A DNA stretch of 64,000 nt from Acinetobacter bohemicus ANC 3994 (GCF_000367925.1 NZ_KB849175.1:87395-151394); one strand, 5' to 3'; positions 43,351 through 53,389 are shown, numbered from the stretch's first letter. Translations and numbers: made by a program. Notes: generated by a model from the letters alone, not told the origin.

Positions 43351-44340
43351 ATGAAAATTTTAACGACAAAAACCAAAGCAGTAACCTTTGCCGTGATGGC
43401 AACCCTTTCTATGGGACTGACTGCTGAAACTCAAGCTGCAGAAGGCATTTTACAAGTAAAAGAAACGGTAAAATCTGACTATGCGAAGACCAAATATCCC
43501 ATTGTGATGACGCATGGTATGTTTGGCTTTACCCGCCTAGGAACCTCTGCATTTGGTATGGATTATTTCTACCAAGTATTACCCGATTTAGCGCGGAATG
43601 GCGCGACGGTCTTTGCGACTCAGGTTTCCCCTTTAGAGTCCACTGAAGTACGCGGTGAACAACTGCTTGCTCAAGTGGAAGAAATTCGTGCCCTGACAGG
43701 TAAAAATAAAGTCAATTTACTTGGACATAGCCACGGGGGGCCAACGGTACGTTATATTGCCGCAATTCGACCCGATATTGTTGCTTCAGTTACAGGTGTT
43801 GCTGGAACTTTTCGCGGTTCTAAAGTCGCTGATGATATTTTAGCAAATCAGGGCACATCTACCCTTGCTGACTTTTTCGGGGGGAAATTACTTGCGCCCA
43901 TTATTACCTGGGCTGAAGGCAACTCTAGCTTACCCATCAATACCACAGCTTCATTAATTTCAATTAGTGAAAAAGGCTCAGCCCAGTTCAATCAAAAGTT
44001 TCCAACAGCGGCTCTAGCGGCAAATTGTAATACTTCAGGTGCAAACCTTGAAAAGGGCATCCGTTACTATTCTTGGACAGGTAAAGCACAAATCACCAAT
44101 ATATTGGATGTGCTTGATTCTGTCATTTCACAACTGGCGCCTCTCTCTTATGGAAATTTCGACAACGATGGTTTAGTCAATCGTTGCAACGCCCATTTGG
44201 GACAAGTCATCCGTGACAACTATCACCATAATCACTTAGATGAAGTTAATATGATCTTTGGCTTACGCGATATTTTCTCACCTGATCCGGTTTCCTTATA
44301 TCGTCAACATGCCAACCGCTTAAAACTGCAAGGTTTATAA
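43351..44340 (+). CDS. lipA: Secreted triacylglycerol lipase, family I
   Basis: 329 aa with a signal peptide ending at ETQAA (about 30), so secreted, presumably by type II secretion. Catalytic triad: Ser127 in GHSHGG, Asp273 in FDNDGLV and His295 in HNHLDEVN. Cys226 and Cys279 correspond to the disulfide of the Pseudomonas/Burkholderia lipases. Oxyanion region THGMFGFTRLG near 54-64. Requires the adjacent LipB foldase. Followed by a terminator shared with rplS. Confidence 0.95.
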   Translation: MKILTTKTKAVTFAVMATLSMGLTAETQAAEGILQVKETVKSDYAKTKYPIVMTHGMFGFTRLGTSAFGMDYFYQVLPDLARNGATVFATQVSPLESTEVRGEQLLAQVEEIRALTGKNKVNLLGHSHGGPTVRYIAAIRPDIVASVTGVAGTFRGSKVADDILANQGTSTLADFFGGKLLAPIITWAEGNSSLPINTTASLISISEKGSAQFNQKFPTAALAANCNTSGANLEKGIRYYSWTGKAQITNILDVLDSVISQLAPLSYGNFDNDGLVNRCNAHLGQVIRDNYHHNHLDEVNMIFGLRDIFSPDPVSLYRQHANRLKLQGL

Positions 44341-44362
44341 AATTCATCGATATTGAAGACAT

Positions 44363-44390
44363 AAAAAATGCGCCATCAGGCGCATTTTTT
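44363..44390. terminator. Bidirectional terminator between lipA and rplS
   Basis: Twelve-pair stem AAAAAATGCGCC (44363-44374) with 44379-44390 around a four-base loop. Confidence 0.88.
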
Positions 44391-44410
44391 GACTCGTATA
44401 AAACTTAAAA

Positions 44411-44785
44411 TTAAGCTTTAACTTTACGAGCTGGTAATTTTTCACGGATACGTGCAGCTTTACCAGACAATTCGCGTAGGTAGTAAAGTTTAGCACGACG
44501 AACGTCACCACGACGTTTCACTTCAACTTTAGCTACGATTGGAGAATGTGTTTGGAATACACGTTCAACACCAACACCGCTAGAAATTTTACGTACTGTG
44601 AACGCAGAGTTCAAGCCACGATTTTTCTTAGCAATTACAACGCCTTCAAATGCCTGAAGACGCTCACGCTCACCTTCTTTTACTTTTACAGAAACAATAA
44701 CAGTATCACCAGGTGCAAAAGCAGGGATATCTGATTTTAACTGTGCATTTTCAATAATTTGAACTAAAGGATGCTTACCACTCAT
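44411..44785 (-). CDS. rplS: 50S ribosomal protein L19
   Basis: 124 aa. FAPGDTVIVSVKVKEGERER, FEGVVIAKKNRGLNSAFTVRK and KVEVKRRGDVRRAKLYYLR are unmistakable L19 segments at the 30S-50S interface (first given in part). Last gene of rpsP-rimM-trmD-rplS; a 145-base gap from trmD may hold an additional promoter. Confidence 0.98.
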   Translation of the reverse strand: MSGKHPLVQIIENAQLKSDIPAFAPGDTVIVSVKVKEGERERLQAFEGVVIAKKNRGLNSAFTVRKISSGVGVERVFQTHSPIVAKVEVKRRGDVRRAKLYYLRELSGKAARIREKLPARKVKA

Positions 44786-44930
44786 GTGGGTATCTCCAAT
44801 ATGTGCGGGACAGAAGAGGTCTGATCATCGCGGGGTATAGAGGCTAAAGCGCATAGACCCGATTATCTTTCCCTTTATTGTTGACCATCTCAACCAATAA
44901 AGAGCCTATTAAAGAATACTTAAATCGAAT

Positions 44931-45671
44931 TTAAGTATTTAAATCTTTAAGCCATTTTTTTTGCAGCTTTGTCAGTTCCACTTTTTCCACCAACTCTGGG
45001 CGGCGCTCAAGTGTACGCTGATAACGCTGTAAAAAACGCCATTTTTCAATATTGGCATGATGTCCTGATTTTAATACTTCAGGCACATCCAACCCTTGAA
45101 AATGGTCGGGCTTAGTATATTGCGGGCAGTCTAAAAGACCATCCACAAAAGAGTCCTGTATCGCAGACTGTTCATCAGACATTGTACCCGGAAGTCTCCG
45201 AATAATACTGTCCAATAAAACCATCGCAGGCAGTTCACCACCTGATAAAACATAATCACCAATGGACCATTCCTGATCAACATATTGCTGGATCAAACGT
45301 TCATCGACGCCCTCATAACGTCCGCACAATACAATTAATCCGTCATATTCAACAAACTGTTGTACTGCAACTTCGTTTAAGGTCTTTCCTTGTGGAGACA
45401 TATACACCACAGGAACTTGAACACATCCCGCTTGCAAAGCAAGCTCTTTAGCATGATGAATCGCTTTTGCCAAAGGCTCTGCCATCATCACCATACCCGG
45501 ACCACCACCAAATGGACGTTCATCCACTCTTTTGTAGTTGCCCGTCGCAAATTCACGTGGATTAATACAAGTGACTTGTACTATTTCACGTTTTGCCGCA
45601 CGCCCGCTAATACCAAAATCTGTAATCGCTTCAAACATTTCAGGAAAAAGCGTAATGACTGCAAAAAACAT
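44931..45671 (-). CDS. trmD: tRNA (guanine-37-N1)-methyltransferase
   Basis: Methylates G37 next to the anticodon and prevents frameshifting. 246 aa with a SPOUT knot: FAVITLFPEMFEAI at the start, YKRVDERPFGGGPGMVM, LCGRYEGVDERL and IGDYVLSGGELPAMVL. Start at ATG 45671; the frame reaches 45716 but the extension is not family-like. Third gene of the operon, 57 bases after rimM. Confidence 0.97.
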   Translation of the reverse strand: MFFAVITLFPEMFEAITDFGISGRAAKREIVQVTCINPREFATGNYKRVDERPFGGGPGMVMMAEPLAKAIHHAKELALQAGCVQVPVVYMSPQGKTLNEVAVQQFVEYDGLIVLCGRYEGVDERLIQQYVDQEWSIGDYVLSGGELPAMVLLDSIIRRLPGTMSDEQSAIQDSFVDGLLDCPQYTKPDHFQGLDVPEVLKSGHHANIEKWRFLQRYQRTLERRPELVEKVELTKLQKKWLKDLNT

Positions 45672-45728
45672 CGCAGACTCCTCTATTTTCCTGCTGCGTT
45701 CATCCTTAAAGGACAAGCTTTTAAATAT

Positions 45729-46277
45729 TTAGTAATCTACGCCCCAATTCACGTAGATACGACCAGCTTCGAGATCAACTCGCTGTACCACATCTTTATG
45801 CCATGGAATCATACGCTCTTCAGCATCAACGCTGTCTGGTGTTGCGTGAACCACCATCACATCATTGGCACCTGTCTCGAACATTTCATGGATTTTCCCG
45901 AGATTTACTTCTTGTTCAGCATCATCCAAACCTAACACGGTTAAGCCTTTCAAATCTGTCCAGTAAAACTCATCCATTCCTGCTTTCGGAAGTTGCGATT
46001 TTGAAATCCAAACATTTACGCCAACTAAGCTATCCGCTGCAGTGCGATCACTCACATCCTTTAACGAAACAACCAAGCCTTTGCCATGCGGTTTCCAACG
46101 TTTTACATCTACTGTTTGCCAACCTGCTTTGGTTTCAATGTACCAAGGAAGATAGTCAAAGATGTTGCTCATAGGTTCTGTATTGGAATAGACCCAGAGC
46201 CACCCATTTAATCCATATGCTGAACGTAACTGTCCAATCTGAATACGATCTTCGGGAACATTCTGTGTTGGTGTCAT
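45729..46277 (-). CDS. rimM: 16S rRNA processing protein RimM
   Basis: 182 aa assembly factor for the 30S head, binding ribosomal protein S19. IGQLRSAYGLNGWLWVYS near 17-34 is the N-terminal RimM fold; EFYWTDLKGLTVL and the C-terminal PRC-barrel with MIPWHKDVVQRVDLEAGRI follow. Located 26 bases after rpsP in the usual operon order. Confidence 0.96.
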   Translation of the reverse strand: MTPTQNVPEDRIQIGQLRSAYGLNGWLWVYSNTEPMSNIFDYLPWYIETKAGWQTVDVKRWKPHGKGLVVSLKDVSDRTAADSLVGVNVWISKSQLPKAGMDEFYWTDLKGLTVLGLDDAEQEVNLGKIHEMFETGANDVMVVHATPDSVDAEERMIPWHKDVVQRVDLEAGRIYVNWGVDY

Positions 46278-46303
46278 GGGCTTTCCTACTACTTAATTTA
46301 GAA

Positions 46304-46561
46304 TTATGCAGCAGCTGCAGCTTTCTTAGCTTGAGCAGCTAAAGAAGCAACACGTTCAGACGGTTGAGCGCCTTGAGAAACCCAATGAGCAAAACGATCA
46401 GCATCTAAACGAAGTTTTTCTGCTTGACCTTGAGCTGTAGGGTTAAAGAAACCGATACGTTCGATGAAACGACCGTCACGTGCATTACGGCTATCAGTTA
46501 CAATAATTTGATAGAACGGACGTTTTTTAGCACCACCGCGTGCTAGACGAATTACAACCAT
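46304..46561 (-). CDS. rpsP: 30S ribosomal protein S16
   Basis: 85 aa. MVVIRLARGGAKKRPFYQII, DSRNARDGRFIERIGFFNP and DRFAHWVSQGAQPS are diagnostic. ATG 46561 is the family start; an upstream-extended frame to 46615 is rejected. First gene of the rpsP-rimM-trmD-rplS operon; the short gap up to 46707 must hold its promoter. Confidence 0.98.
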   Translation of the reverse strand: MVVIRLARGGAKKRPFYQIIVTDSRNARDGRFIERIGFFNPTAQGQAEKLRLDADRFAHWVSQGAQPSERVASLAAQAKKAAAAA

Positions 46562-46707
46562 GATAAAAACCTTATAATTTTTACGGATTATCCCTGCGCC
46601 GACCATCGACAGCAATTCAAACCCCTTTCATAGAGGGCAATATTTTACGTTATATTTTCCATGAAAGGAAGATCAAAATTTATTTATCCACAGTTTGAAT
46701 TTATATT

Positions 46708-47166
46708 TTAACGTCCGTCCCAGTTTGAGGTTGCCGAAGGCACACACGCTGAACCACCTTTATCTGAAGCTTTTGTCCAACAACGCTGACCACGATGATT
46801 CAATACAAGGTGTCCATCTCCAATTTGCGCATTCGTTGGAGTAGCTGTTAAAGTCCAAGTTCCCATACTCTGATCAGACAAAACCACAGTGTATAATGCT
46901 GTTCCTGATGAAGGAATTTGGCCTGAAACACCAATATCAGCTAAAGTCACAAAACTGCCATTTGCCTTTTCAAAGCTAAAGCGTGTGATTCTATATTTCT
47001 GCAATCTGTTTGCAATACCCATCATTTCACTTTGAGCATCAATCCTTTTCGCTCTACGCACCGAGTCTTGATAAGAGGGATAGGCAATTGCTGCTAAAAT
47101 TGCAATAATCGCCACCACAATCATCAGTTCAACAAGAGTAAAGCCAGAAAAGTATTTACTTACCAT
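46708..47166 (-). CDS. comF: Type IV pilin-like protein, ComF/PilE type
   Basis: 152 aa minor pilin. Short leader then GFTLVELMIVVAIIAILAA, the prepilin peptidase site with Glu at mature position 5 and the assembly helix. A C-terminal pair of cysteines (QRCWTKASDKGGSACVP) probably forms the pilin D-loop. The start ATG 47166 overlaps the stop of the preceding pilin gene by seven bases, so translation is coupled. Position after pilY1/comC and comE matches comF of A. baylyi, where it is needed for DNA uptake; in other species such genes are named pilE. Confidence 0.85.
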   Translation of the reverse strand: MVSKYFSGFTLVELMIVVAIIAILAAIAYPSYQDSVRRAKRIDAQSEMMGIANRLQKYRITRFSFEKANGSFVTLADIGVSGQIPSSGTALYTVVLSDQSMGTWTLTATPTNAQIGDGHLVLNHRGQRCWTKASDKGGSACVPSATSNWDGR

Positions 47167-47609
47167 TGTTCTTCCCCTGCATTTGTACCGCAAGCATCAA
47201 AAGTTACATTGGCTTTGGTTTTATTTTTACAGCGAATTCCACTACTGGTCATCAAAAAACTAAAGCTTTTTTCATCAGGACGTTCTGCACGAATTACCCA
47301 ACTGCGACCATTTGCTGCAGTTGCTGTTAAGTCAGGATTTCCTGTTGTACCGTCTTTGATTTCAAAAGTATAATTTTGCACTGCATTTGGATTTAAGTTA
47401 AAACCCAAATAGTTAAAATTACGCGATTTCCAACGTTCAAGCTCACTGGCAATCCGCTGTATTTCCTGCTGAGCCTGCGCAGCATTGGCTCTACGCATAT
47501 ATTCCTGATAGCTAGGTATAGCGATTGCAGCAAAAATAGCCACAATCACCACCACTACCATCAACTCAATCAAGGTAAAACCTTTTTTGGTGGATAAAAT
47601 ATATTTCAT
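47160..47609 (-). CDS. comE: Type IV pilin-like protein, ComE/PilE type
   Basis: 149 aa minor pilin with leader MKYILSTKKG and helix FTLIELMVVVVIVAIFAAI. Mature part has RRANAAQAQQEIQRIASELERWKS and a C-terminal cysteine pair (IRCKNKT..FDACG). Ten bases after pilY1 and overlapping comF. In A. baylyi comE sits in this place and supports natural transformation and pili. The assignment between comE and pilE names rests on gene order. Confidence 0.85.
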   Translation of the reverse strand: MKYILSTKKGFTLIELMVVVVIVAIFAAIAIPSYQEYMRRANAAQAQQEIQRIASELERWKSRNFNYLGFNLNPNAVQNYTFEIKDGTTGNPDLTATAANGRSWVIRAERPDEKSFSFLMTSSGIRCKNKTKANVTFDACGTNAGEEQW

Positions 47610-47619
47610 ATATCACCCA

Positions 47620-50600
47620 TCATTTAATAAGAGTATTTTTTTCATACCAGCGTTGAGGAATCAAACACATCTGAGTTGCTTCTCCTTGACCGCTACTGCC
47701 TGTAGTAGTTACGATAATCCGCCCACCAGTATTGGCACAGTAGTTGGAACTACTCGCAACCTTACCACCATCCTTGCTTCCCCCACCTTCACCGCCTTCA
47801 CCACCAGTACAGCTATCACCCGTACAATTATCATTACCTGTAGTGATATTTTGAATACCGATACCGATAGGTGCACCTCGGCTTCCTCCATCTTTAGGAT
47901 CTTTAGACTTACATTGACCAAAAGGCAAACAGAATGAACTTAAGAAGCTTTCGCCTTTCACCCCTGCGCCGCAATCGCCAGATATACCTGGTTTACTACT
48001 ATCAAAAGTAGATACATATAAACGATAATTCATTGCAAGCGGTGTACCGAAAACTTTCTCACTTTGTAGTTTATATTTATCACAGTCTGTTTTTGTACCA
48101 TCACTACCCGCAACACAATTATCAAATTTGTAATACCAACCATTGGTCGAATAAGGTGCAATAAGTGTCGTATTCGTATAACGGTTATCTTCAGTTAATA
48201 GGCCTAAACTGGTCACATCTTTAGTATTCCAGCTGCTTGCAGTAAATAGGTCTTTACGTGCAACATCCTTATCATAAAGGTTATAAATTGCATCATATTC
48301 AACCCCAGCTGTAGTAGTAGTATAGCTTTGTAAAGGCTGGCTTCGGTTACCACTCCCTATTGAGATAACAGCAAATGTTGAGCCTTTTTCATTATAAATT
48401 GAGAAACTTGGCATATCGTAGAAGCGTGGGCTTTTACCATCAGTCTTATGAAGATTGAGCAATCTAACAGGTGCTTTAGCAAATGCCCCTAAAGTGGTGG
48501 CTTTATTATTTAAATCGACGCGGAAAATCTGCCCCCCCAAGTCCCCCACATATAGATGATCAGCCAAATCATCACCATCACGATCCACTGTACGAATTTC
48601 ACTGACCACACTGTACTGTAAATTGTCATCTTTTCGACCAATTACCCCACTATTCGTCGTTACATCACTAGTCACTGCATTAGCACTTGCCCACCACAGC
48701 AAACTTCCCGCATCAGCACCCTCAGCGCTAAACATATAAACACCAGCACCTTTTTTATTGGTTTGGTTATAGTTATCGCTTTCATAGCCTTTTCCGTCTG
48801 CTCCACCCGTACGGTCATAACCGCCGCCAACAAACATCACCAGTTTACGCACCCCTCCCCAATTCACATAAGTAACTGTAGGTTTAGACCAACTCTCCCC
48901 CATGTAACTTAATGGCGTAGCCGAACTGGCAGCATCTGGATTAATATAAAAGTTTAGCTTGGGAGTATTGATATTTTGTAAATCTAAGGAATAATAGCTA
49001 CGCCCCCCCATACGCAAGCCACCAAAAGCAAGCTGTTTACCTTTTTGGTTTGTACCTTTACCTGTCCCGACAGTTAGATTACCCGAATCATCAATCACAT
49101 ATTCGGTGTGTACAGTCCAAGGACCATCGACACCGTAGTAAAGGCTATTTACACCACCAGTAGTAGCAGTGTAGTTGCCAAAAGCTTGTTTTTGCTTATC
49201 CACCATTTCATTTGGTACAAAAGCAAATTTTTCTTGTCCAGTTACAGCATCAACAACCTGTAGTAGACCTTGTGTGGTACCAAACAGGACATAATCTTCT
49301 CGATTTGTTGAACCAATTTTTTTAGTAGTAGCGTTATAAGTCACTTTACCTTTATTCGTGACCAATACAGGTAAAGAGTGCATAACAGCTCCAACCTGAC
49401 GAAGCTCAGCTGACGAAGCTAGTGAACTTGTGGTAATACTGCCCGGATTTGCAGCATCTACATTATAACCAAGCAAACTTATGAGATAGCCACGATTTGG
49501 GTCATCTTTATAAGTCGTATCTGAAAGATAGTTTAGATTTACAGTACGCAATGTATTATTACTACTGCTAAATGTTGCACTTGCACCTGTTCCGATACCA
49601 ACACGGTTGGTTAAAAGTTTACGTTGCAAAACATTATTATCACTACGCAATTTGAGCTGTGACCACACACCACCTTTTGCAGCAAATTTTTTACTGCCAA
49701 TAGTATTTTCATCACCATCAGCAATTGTTGCAGTATCACTAATACTAGCTGACCAGAAATCATATACGGCAGAAGTCAACTTGCCATTAGCATCATAGGT
49801 TGGTGTAATCAATCGACCACGACTATCTGTAACATCTTTATTACTTCTACCTTGCAATTTACCTGATGTACCAACAAGATATTTTTTTAGATTCCCCACC
49901 CAAAGGCTATACTCTTTATCAGGTGTCGGTTGGAATTGCTGATAATAAGCATCATCCTGCAGTACCGCAGGATTTAATGAATCTTTTGGAATAGTTGGTG
50001 AACCTGTAGTAACAGATGGAATTTCCTTACCCAAATCACCTAAAAATGAATTGACACTTTTTACAATATCTTCTGAACTATTACCGGAGTACCAACCGCC
50101 TTCACCAATAATACCCCAATACGCCGCTTTTTTTACATTAGTATCAATCGTTCCCAATGCTGCAATATTTTCTGCTTGTGTCTTCTTTTTATCAAAAGAT
50201 GTGACATTATTGAAAGATGAACCAAAACCGACAACTGCTGTTTTAACTTTAAGACCGAGCGGATTAATTTTAGAATTATTTAATAATAGATAATCATTAA
50301 ATGTATATGCACAGTTCCAATCATCACCAAACCCCAAAGCAGAACAACTAAATCCTGTGTTATTCAGCGCATTTTTCATTAAAGCAGTAGGAGATTGATT
50401 CGAAGTAGGCTCACCATCCGTTAACGCGTAAATACCCTGCCCACTGCATTTTTTAATATCTTCTGACTGAGTTAATGAATCTGGCGAACGATAACGGAAT
50501 TCTTCAATGACTTTAGTTTCATCATAAGATTTTGGATAACCGCTATTTGATGTCGCAGTTTTAACATACCAATTAGAGCGATAGCATGTCCCATTATAGG

Positions 50601-51423
50601 TGACTCCACTAATATTATAGCTACATGCCACAGTATTAAAATTAGCATTACTAGGAATTGGACTAGTATTTGTTTCACTATCAAAAGCACTACATGTTCC
50701 ATTAGTACTCCAAGATGTACAAGCTCTGTACCTTGTTGTATTACTTCGCACATATTGAAAATAATGCACTGTATTATTTCGTTGTGCTCTTTCTTGAGTA
50801 TTTGTTCCCATCAAGTATGAGGCTGTCTCAGTATATGCTTTAAATGTTGGGGTACCGCCATCTGCTGATAAACCACGAACCTCATCAATTAAAATACTAC
50901 GCTGGGTCTTGCCATTAACAAGATCACCTAAAGGTCGAGCTGGCACACGGACATAACCATCACTTCCCTGAAATGTTGACAGCCCAATCACTTTGTCATC
51001 TGATAACTTCATAATATTATTACTAGAATTACCATATAATAAATCAATTATGCCGTCTTTTAATCTGGTGATACGGTCATAATATTTAGTTGCACTACTG
51101 GATGAGCCATTTTGACACCACCTACGCTCATAGGCAGCAACACCACTAATATAAACATTCGTTTCTGTTTTAACAGTACTAGCACTTACACCACTCGGTA
51201 AATCACATGCACTACCTCCACCCGATGCATTCCTATTCATACTGCCTGATAAGTCAAACAACAACATAAGAGTAATCTGACCGGACTTCGCTTCTTGATA
51301 AATATCAATATCACTGGCTTGAGTCACACTGGTCGCTACCGTCCCCGTAAGTACTGCTGCAATACTGGTCGCAAGCAATTTATGACGATAGGATTTTTTT
51401 TCGCTATTTTGAGTCTGTTTCAT
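47620..51423 (-). CDS. pilY1: Type IV pilus tip adhesin and assembly protein PilY1 (ComC)
   Basis: 1267 aa. N-terminal signal peptide (ends near TQA, residue 36), then a von Willebrand A domain with metal site D57-x-S59-x-S61 (DLSGSM), a large middle region, and a C-terminal beta-propeller of the PilY1 type. An EF-hand-like calcium loop DRDGDDLAD lies near residue 945, as in Pseudomonas PilY1 where it controls retraction. The last part is Gly/Ser-rich with many cysteines. Equivalent to ComC of A. baylyi, needed for DNA binding and uptake. Start ATG 51423 has GGGGA upstream; ATG 51438 overlaps the end of pilX and is less likely. Confidence 0.93.
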   Translation of the reverse strand: MKQTQNSEKKSYRHKLLATSIAAVLTGTVATSVTQASDIDIYQEAKSGQITLMLLFDLSGSMNRNASGGGSACDLPSGVSASTVKTETNVYISGVAAYERRWCQNGSSSSATKYYDRITRLKDGIIDLLYGNSSNNIMKLSDDKVIGLSTFQGSDGYVRVPARPLGDLVNGKTQRSILIDEVRGLSADGGTPTFKAYTETASYLMGTNTQERAQRNNTVHYFQYVRSNTTRYRACTSWSTNGTCSAFDSETNTSPIPSNANFNTVACSYNISGVTYNGTCYRSNWYVKTATSNSGYPKSYDETKVIEEFRYRSPDSLTQSEDIKKCSGQGIYALTDGEPTSNQSPTALMKNALNNTGFSCSALGFGDDWNCAYTFNDYLLLNNSKINPLGLKVKTAVVGFGSSFNNVTSFDKKKTQAENIAALGTIDTNVKKAAYWGIIGEGGWYSGNSSEDIVKSVNSFLGDLGKEIPSVTTGSPTIPKDSLNPAVLQDDAYYQQFQPTPDKEYSLWVGNLKKYLVGTSGKLQGRSNKDVTDSRGRLITPTYDANGKLTSAVYDFWSASISDTATIADGDENTIGSKKFAAKGGVWSQLKLRSDNNVLQRKLLTNRVGIGTGASATFSSSNNTLRTVNLNYLSDTTYKDDPNRGYLISLLGYNVDAANPGSITTSSLASSAELRQVGAVMHSLPVLVTNKGKVTYNATTKKIGSTNREDYVLFGTTQGLLQVVDAVTGQEKFAFVPNEMVDKQKQAFGNYTATTGGVNSLYYGVDGPWTVHTEYVIDDSGNLTVGTGKGTNQKGKQLAFGGLRMGGRSYYSLDLQNINTPKLNFYINPDAASSATPLSYMGESWSKPTVTYVNWGGVRKLVMFVGGGYDRTGGADGKGYESDNYNQTNKKGAGVYMFSAEGADAGSLLWWASANAVTSDVTTNSGVIGRKDDNLQYSVVSEIRTVDRDGDDLADHLYVGDLGGQIFRVDLNNKATTLGAFAKAPVRLLNLHKTDGKSPRFYDMPSFSIYNEKGSTFAVISIGSGNRSQPLQSYTTTTAGVEYDAIYNLYDKDVARKDLFTASSWNTKDVTSLGLLTEDNRYTNTTLIAPYSTNGWYYKFDNCVAGSDGTKTDCDKYKLQSEKVFGTPLAMNYRLYVSTFDSSKPGISGDCGAGVKGESFLSSFCLPFGQCKSKDPKDGGSRGAPIGIGIQNITTGNDNCTGDSCTGGEGGEGGGSKDGGKVASSSNYCANTGGRIIVTTTGSSGQGEATQMCLIPQRWYEKNTLIK

Positions 51424-51439
51424 CTTGCTATTCCCCATT

Positions 51440-52222
51440 TTATACAAAGTCTTGCGCAATCATGTATTCGGTTACTTGCGAGGTAAACGGTATATGTAAA
51501 TTTGATAAACAATCAGTTACACTATCATCCACCCTTACACCATCAGCATCTTTGGCAGTAGATGGTGTAACACCCGATGGAATCGTAACTTCGCTCATAT
51601 GTGAATTTAAACATGCATCTATCTTGGCACCACTTGTTGTCGTTAGGGTTGGCATAATAGACACCGCAAATACTTTTACAGGTTTATTTTTCTCAAACTT
51701 TACCCCTTTTTCATCAGTACCATATTGCATGCCATAAAAAGGATCACTATCTGATTGACTTGAAAACTTAACAGAAATTTGCGTCATGACTGCACGGCGG
51801 CCACTAGTAAAAAAATTACTCGTGGTTGCGGAAACACTGCAATAACCATCTGTTCCTAAAGTATTATTGATTGGAGCATTCCCTGACTGCCATACCATTA
51901 AGCTGGCACGATTAATATCAAAAAAGTCCGCTTCCTCTCCCATAAAACAGAAAACCAATTCCTTATCTTTATTCACTGCGCCATTAATATAACCAAACAT
52001 GCCACTTGAACTTAAACTTTGAATCAAATTCGCTTCTCGTTCGACATTAAAGAATGCTGCATCAGAATTCTGCATCAATAACTGTTGCGCTTGGCTATTG
52101 GTAGCAACATTTAAAGAAATCAGACCTTTTTTAATTGCCAAAGTACCAATAACCGTAATCGCCAGTAACATGATCATGACCACAATCAGCGTTGCGCCAC
52201 GTTGAGATGAATAGGATTTCAT
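51440..52222 (-). CDS. pilX: Minor pilus assembly protein PilX
   Basis: 260 aa. N-terminus GATLIVVMIMLLAITVIGTLAI is the PilX-type pilin helix, in which the usual Glu5 is absent. The cysteines near 93, 124, 204 and 239 are set in a large globular part. Its ATG shares an A with the TAA of pilW (TAATG), so the two are coupled. Part of the minor-pilin priming complex with PilV, PilW, FimU and PilY1. Confidence 0.87.
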   Translation of the reverse strand: MKSYSSQRGATLIVVMIMLLAITVIGTLAIKKGLISLNVATNSQAQQLLMQNSDAAFFNVEREANLIQSLSSSGMFGYINGAVNKDKELVFCFMGEEADFFDINRASLMVWQSGNAPINNTLGTDGYCSVSATTSNFFTSGRRAVMTQISVKFSSQSDSDPFYGMQYGTDEKGVKFEKNKPVKVFAVSIMPTLTTTSGAKIDACLNSHMSEVTIPSGVTPSTAKDADGVRVDDSVTDCLSNLHIPFTSQVTEYMIAQDFV

Positions 52223-53388
52223 TATCTATCCCCAAAAGTATTGCGCAGAGCGATAGTTTGAGAAACAACTTGCCGAACATACTTCGGTGCATTAGCTGCT
52301 GGTTTTTTTACCTTAACAAGCTGATCTAAAACTTGAAATTCCTGATCATCTGATACAATCGCATCACTGCTGACCGACTGTCCCGAGCGCACTAAAGCAC
52401 CAATTTGTACTGATAAAATACGTGGACGCAAACCCGCTGCAATTGCCATATAATCATTAACAGACATATAACGATAACTGGTATCATTTTGTACACCGAG
52501 CAAAACTCTAAAATGATCCACACGTTTCATAATGATTTCACCGCCTGTACTGCCAAATAATCGTGTATTTAATGCTTGAGATGGTGCACCACCCTCTATT
52601 CTCACCACCGTTGGCGTATCTGCTACGGCATAGAATCCTGCTTCACAGGCTAAAGCGAGCGGACTATTCGGTTCATTTTTCGCAGCATTTGCATCTGCTC
52701 GTAAAAAGTAACGCTGTACGATTACTTGCTGCCCAAATGGTTTAGTGCTTGTAGGGCTTTCTTTTTCAACCTTAAATTTTAACTCTCGACCCTCACAATC
52801 ATAGCCACCCACCCATTCATCATCAGTGGTCGCTGTTGTATCTTTATTATCACGTACATATTGCGGTCTATACTGAATAGTAAGTTGATCGCTTAATATA
52901 TCTGTAGCTGTTACGCTTCCGCCTCCATCTTGACCAATTTGTTGCACATTGGATGCTCCCGTCCATGCGGGTACAGTTCCGGCTGTCATTCCAGTACTTT
53001 TAGATAATACATTTACGCCTGCACTCGTCCCAATAATCGTTTTATATAAGTTACTTAATGGAACTGCTGGTACGGCAGGTGTAGTTGGAGTTGCTGGTAC
53101 GGCAGGTGTCTGTGTTGCATTGACTGAAGATGTCAAAACCACACCACCATATTGAGTTTCATCATCAATATCTGCTTTTACTACGTTTAAATTAGTTAAG
53201 CGAATATCTTTAGCAATATAGTTCAATCCAAAATTAGCATTATCCTGCAAATCGGACATACCTGACTGTAAAACATAGCTTTTCTGCCCCGTAAGAAATA
53301 ACATTATCGCCGCCGCCACAATGATTAATCCCAGTGCAAGAGCAATCATGAGTTCAACTAGCGTAAAGCCTGCGTGAAATTTAGTCAT
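52222..53388 (-). CDS. pilW: Minor pilus assembly protein PilW
   Basis: 388 aa. Prepilin site HAG|FTLVELMIALALGLIIVAA and the PilW-type segment YVLQSGMSDLQDNANFGLNYIAKDIRLT (given in two parts: YVLQSGMSDLQDNANFG and LNYIAKDIRL). A Pro/Val/Thr linker near residues 95-110 is encoded by a 27-bp duplication (53065-53082 and 53092-53109). C-terminal part contains VDHFRVLLGVQND and RILSVQIGALVRS, typical of the family. One base separates it from pilV. Corresponds to ComB in A. baylyi. Confidence 0.88.
   Translation of the reverse strand: MTKFHAGFTLVELMIALALGLIIVAAAIMLFLTGQKSYVLQSGMSDLQDNANFGLNYIAKDIRLTNLNVVKADIDDETQYGGVVLTSSVNATQTPAVPATPTTPAVPAVPLSNLYKTIIGTSAGVNVLSKSTGMTAGTVPAWTGASNVQQIGQDGGGSVTATDILSDQLTIQYRPQYVRDNKDTTATTDDEWVGGYDCEGRELKFKVEKESPTSTKPFGQQVIVQRYFLRADANAAKNEPNSPLALACEAGFYAVADTPTVVRIEGGAPSQALNTRLFGSTGGEIIMKRVDHFRVLLGVQNDTSYRYMSVNDYMAIAAGLRPRILSVQIGALVRSGQSVSSDAIVSDDQEFQVLDQLVKVKKPAANAPKYVRQVVSQTIALRNTFGDR
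53065..53118. repeat. 27-bp tandem repeat inside pilW
   Basis: TGCTGGTACGGCAGGTGT occurs at 53065-53082 and 53092-53109, a 27-base period. It encodes the repeated VPATP/AVPAV linker, so copy changes stay in frame. Confidence 0.75.
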
Positions 53389-53389
53389 A

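Noticed and set aside
45390..45935. A 181-residue plus-strand frame
   Set aside because: It spans trmD and rimM in antisense; both are certain genes and the translated product is His/Asn-rich with no domain.
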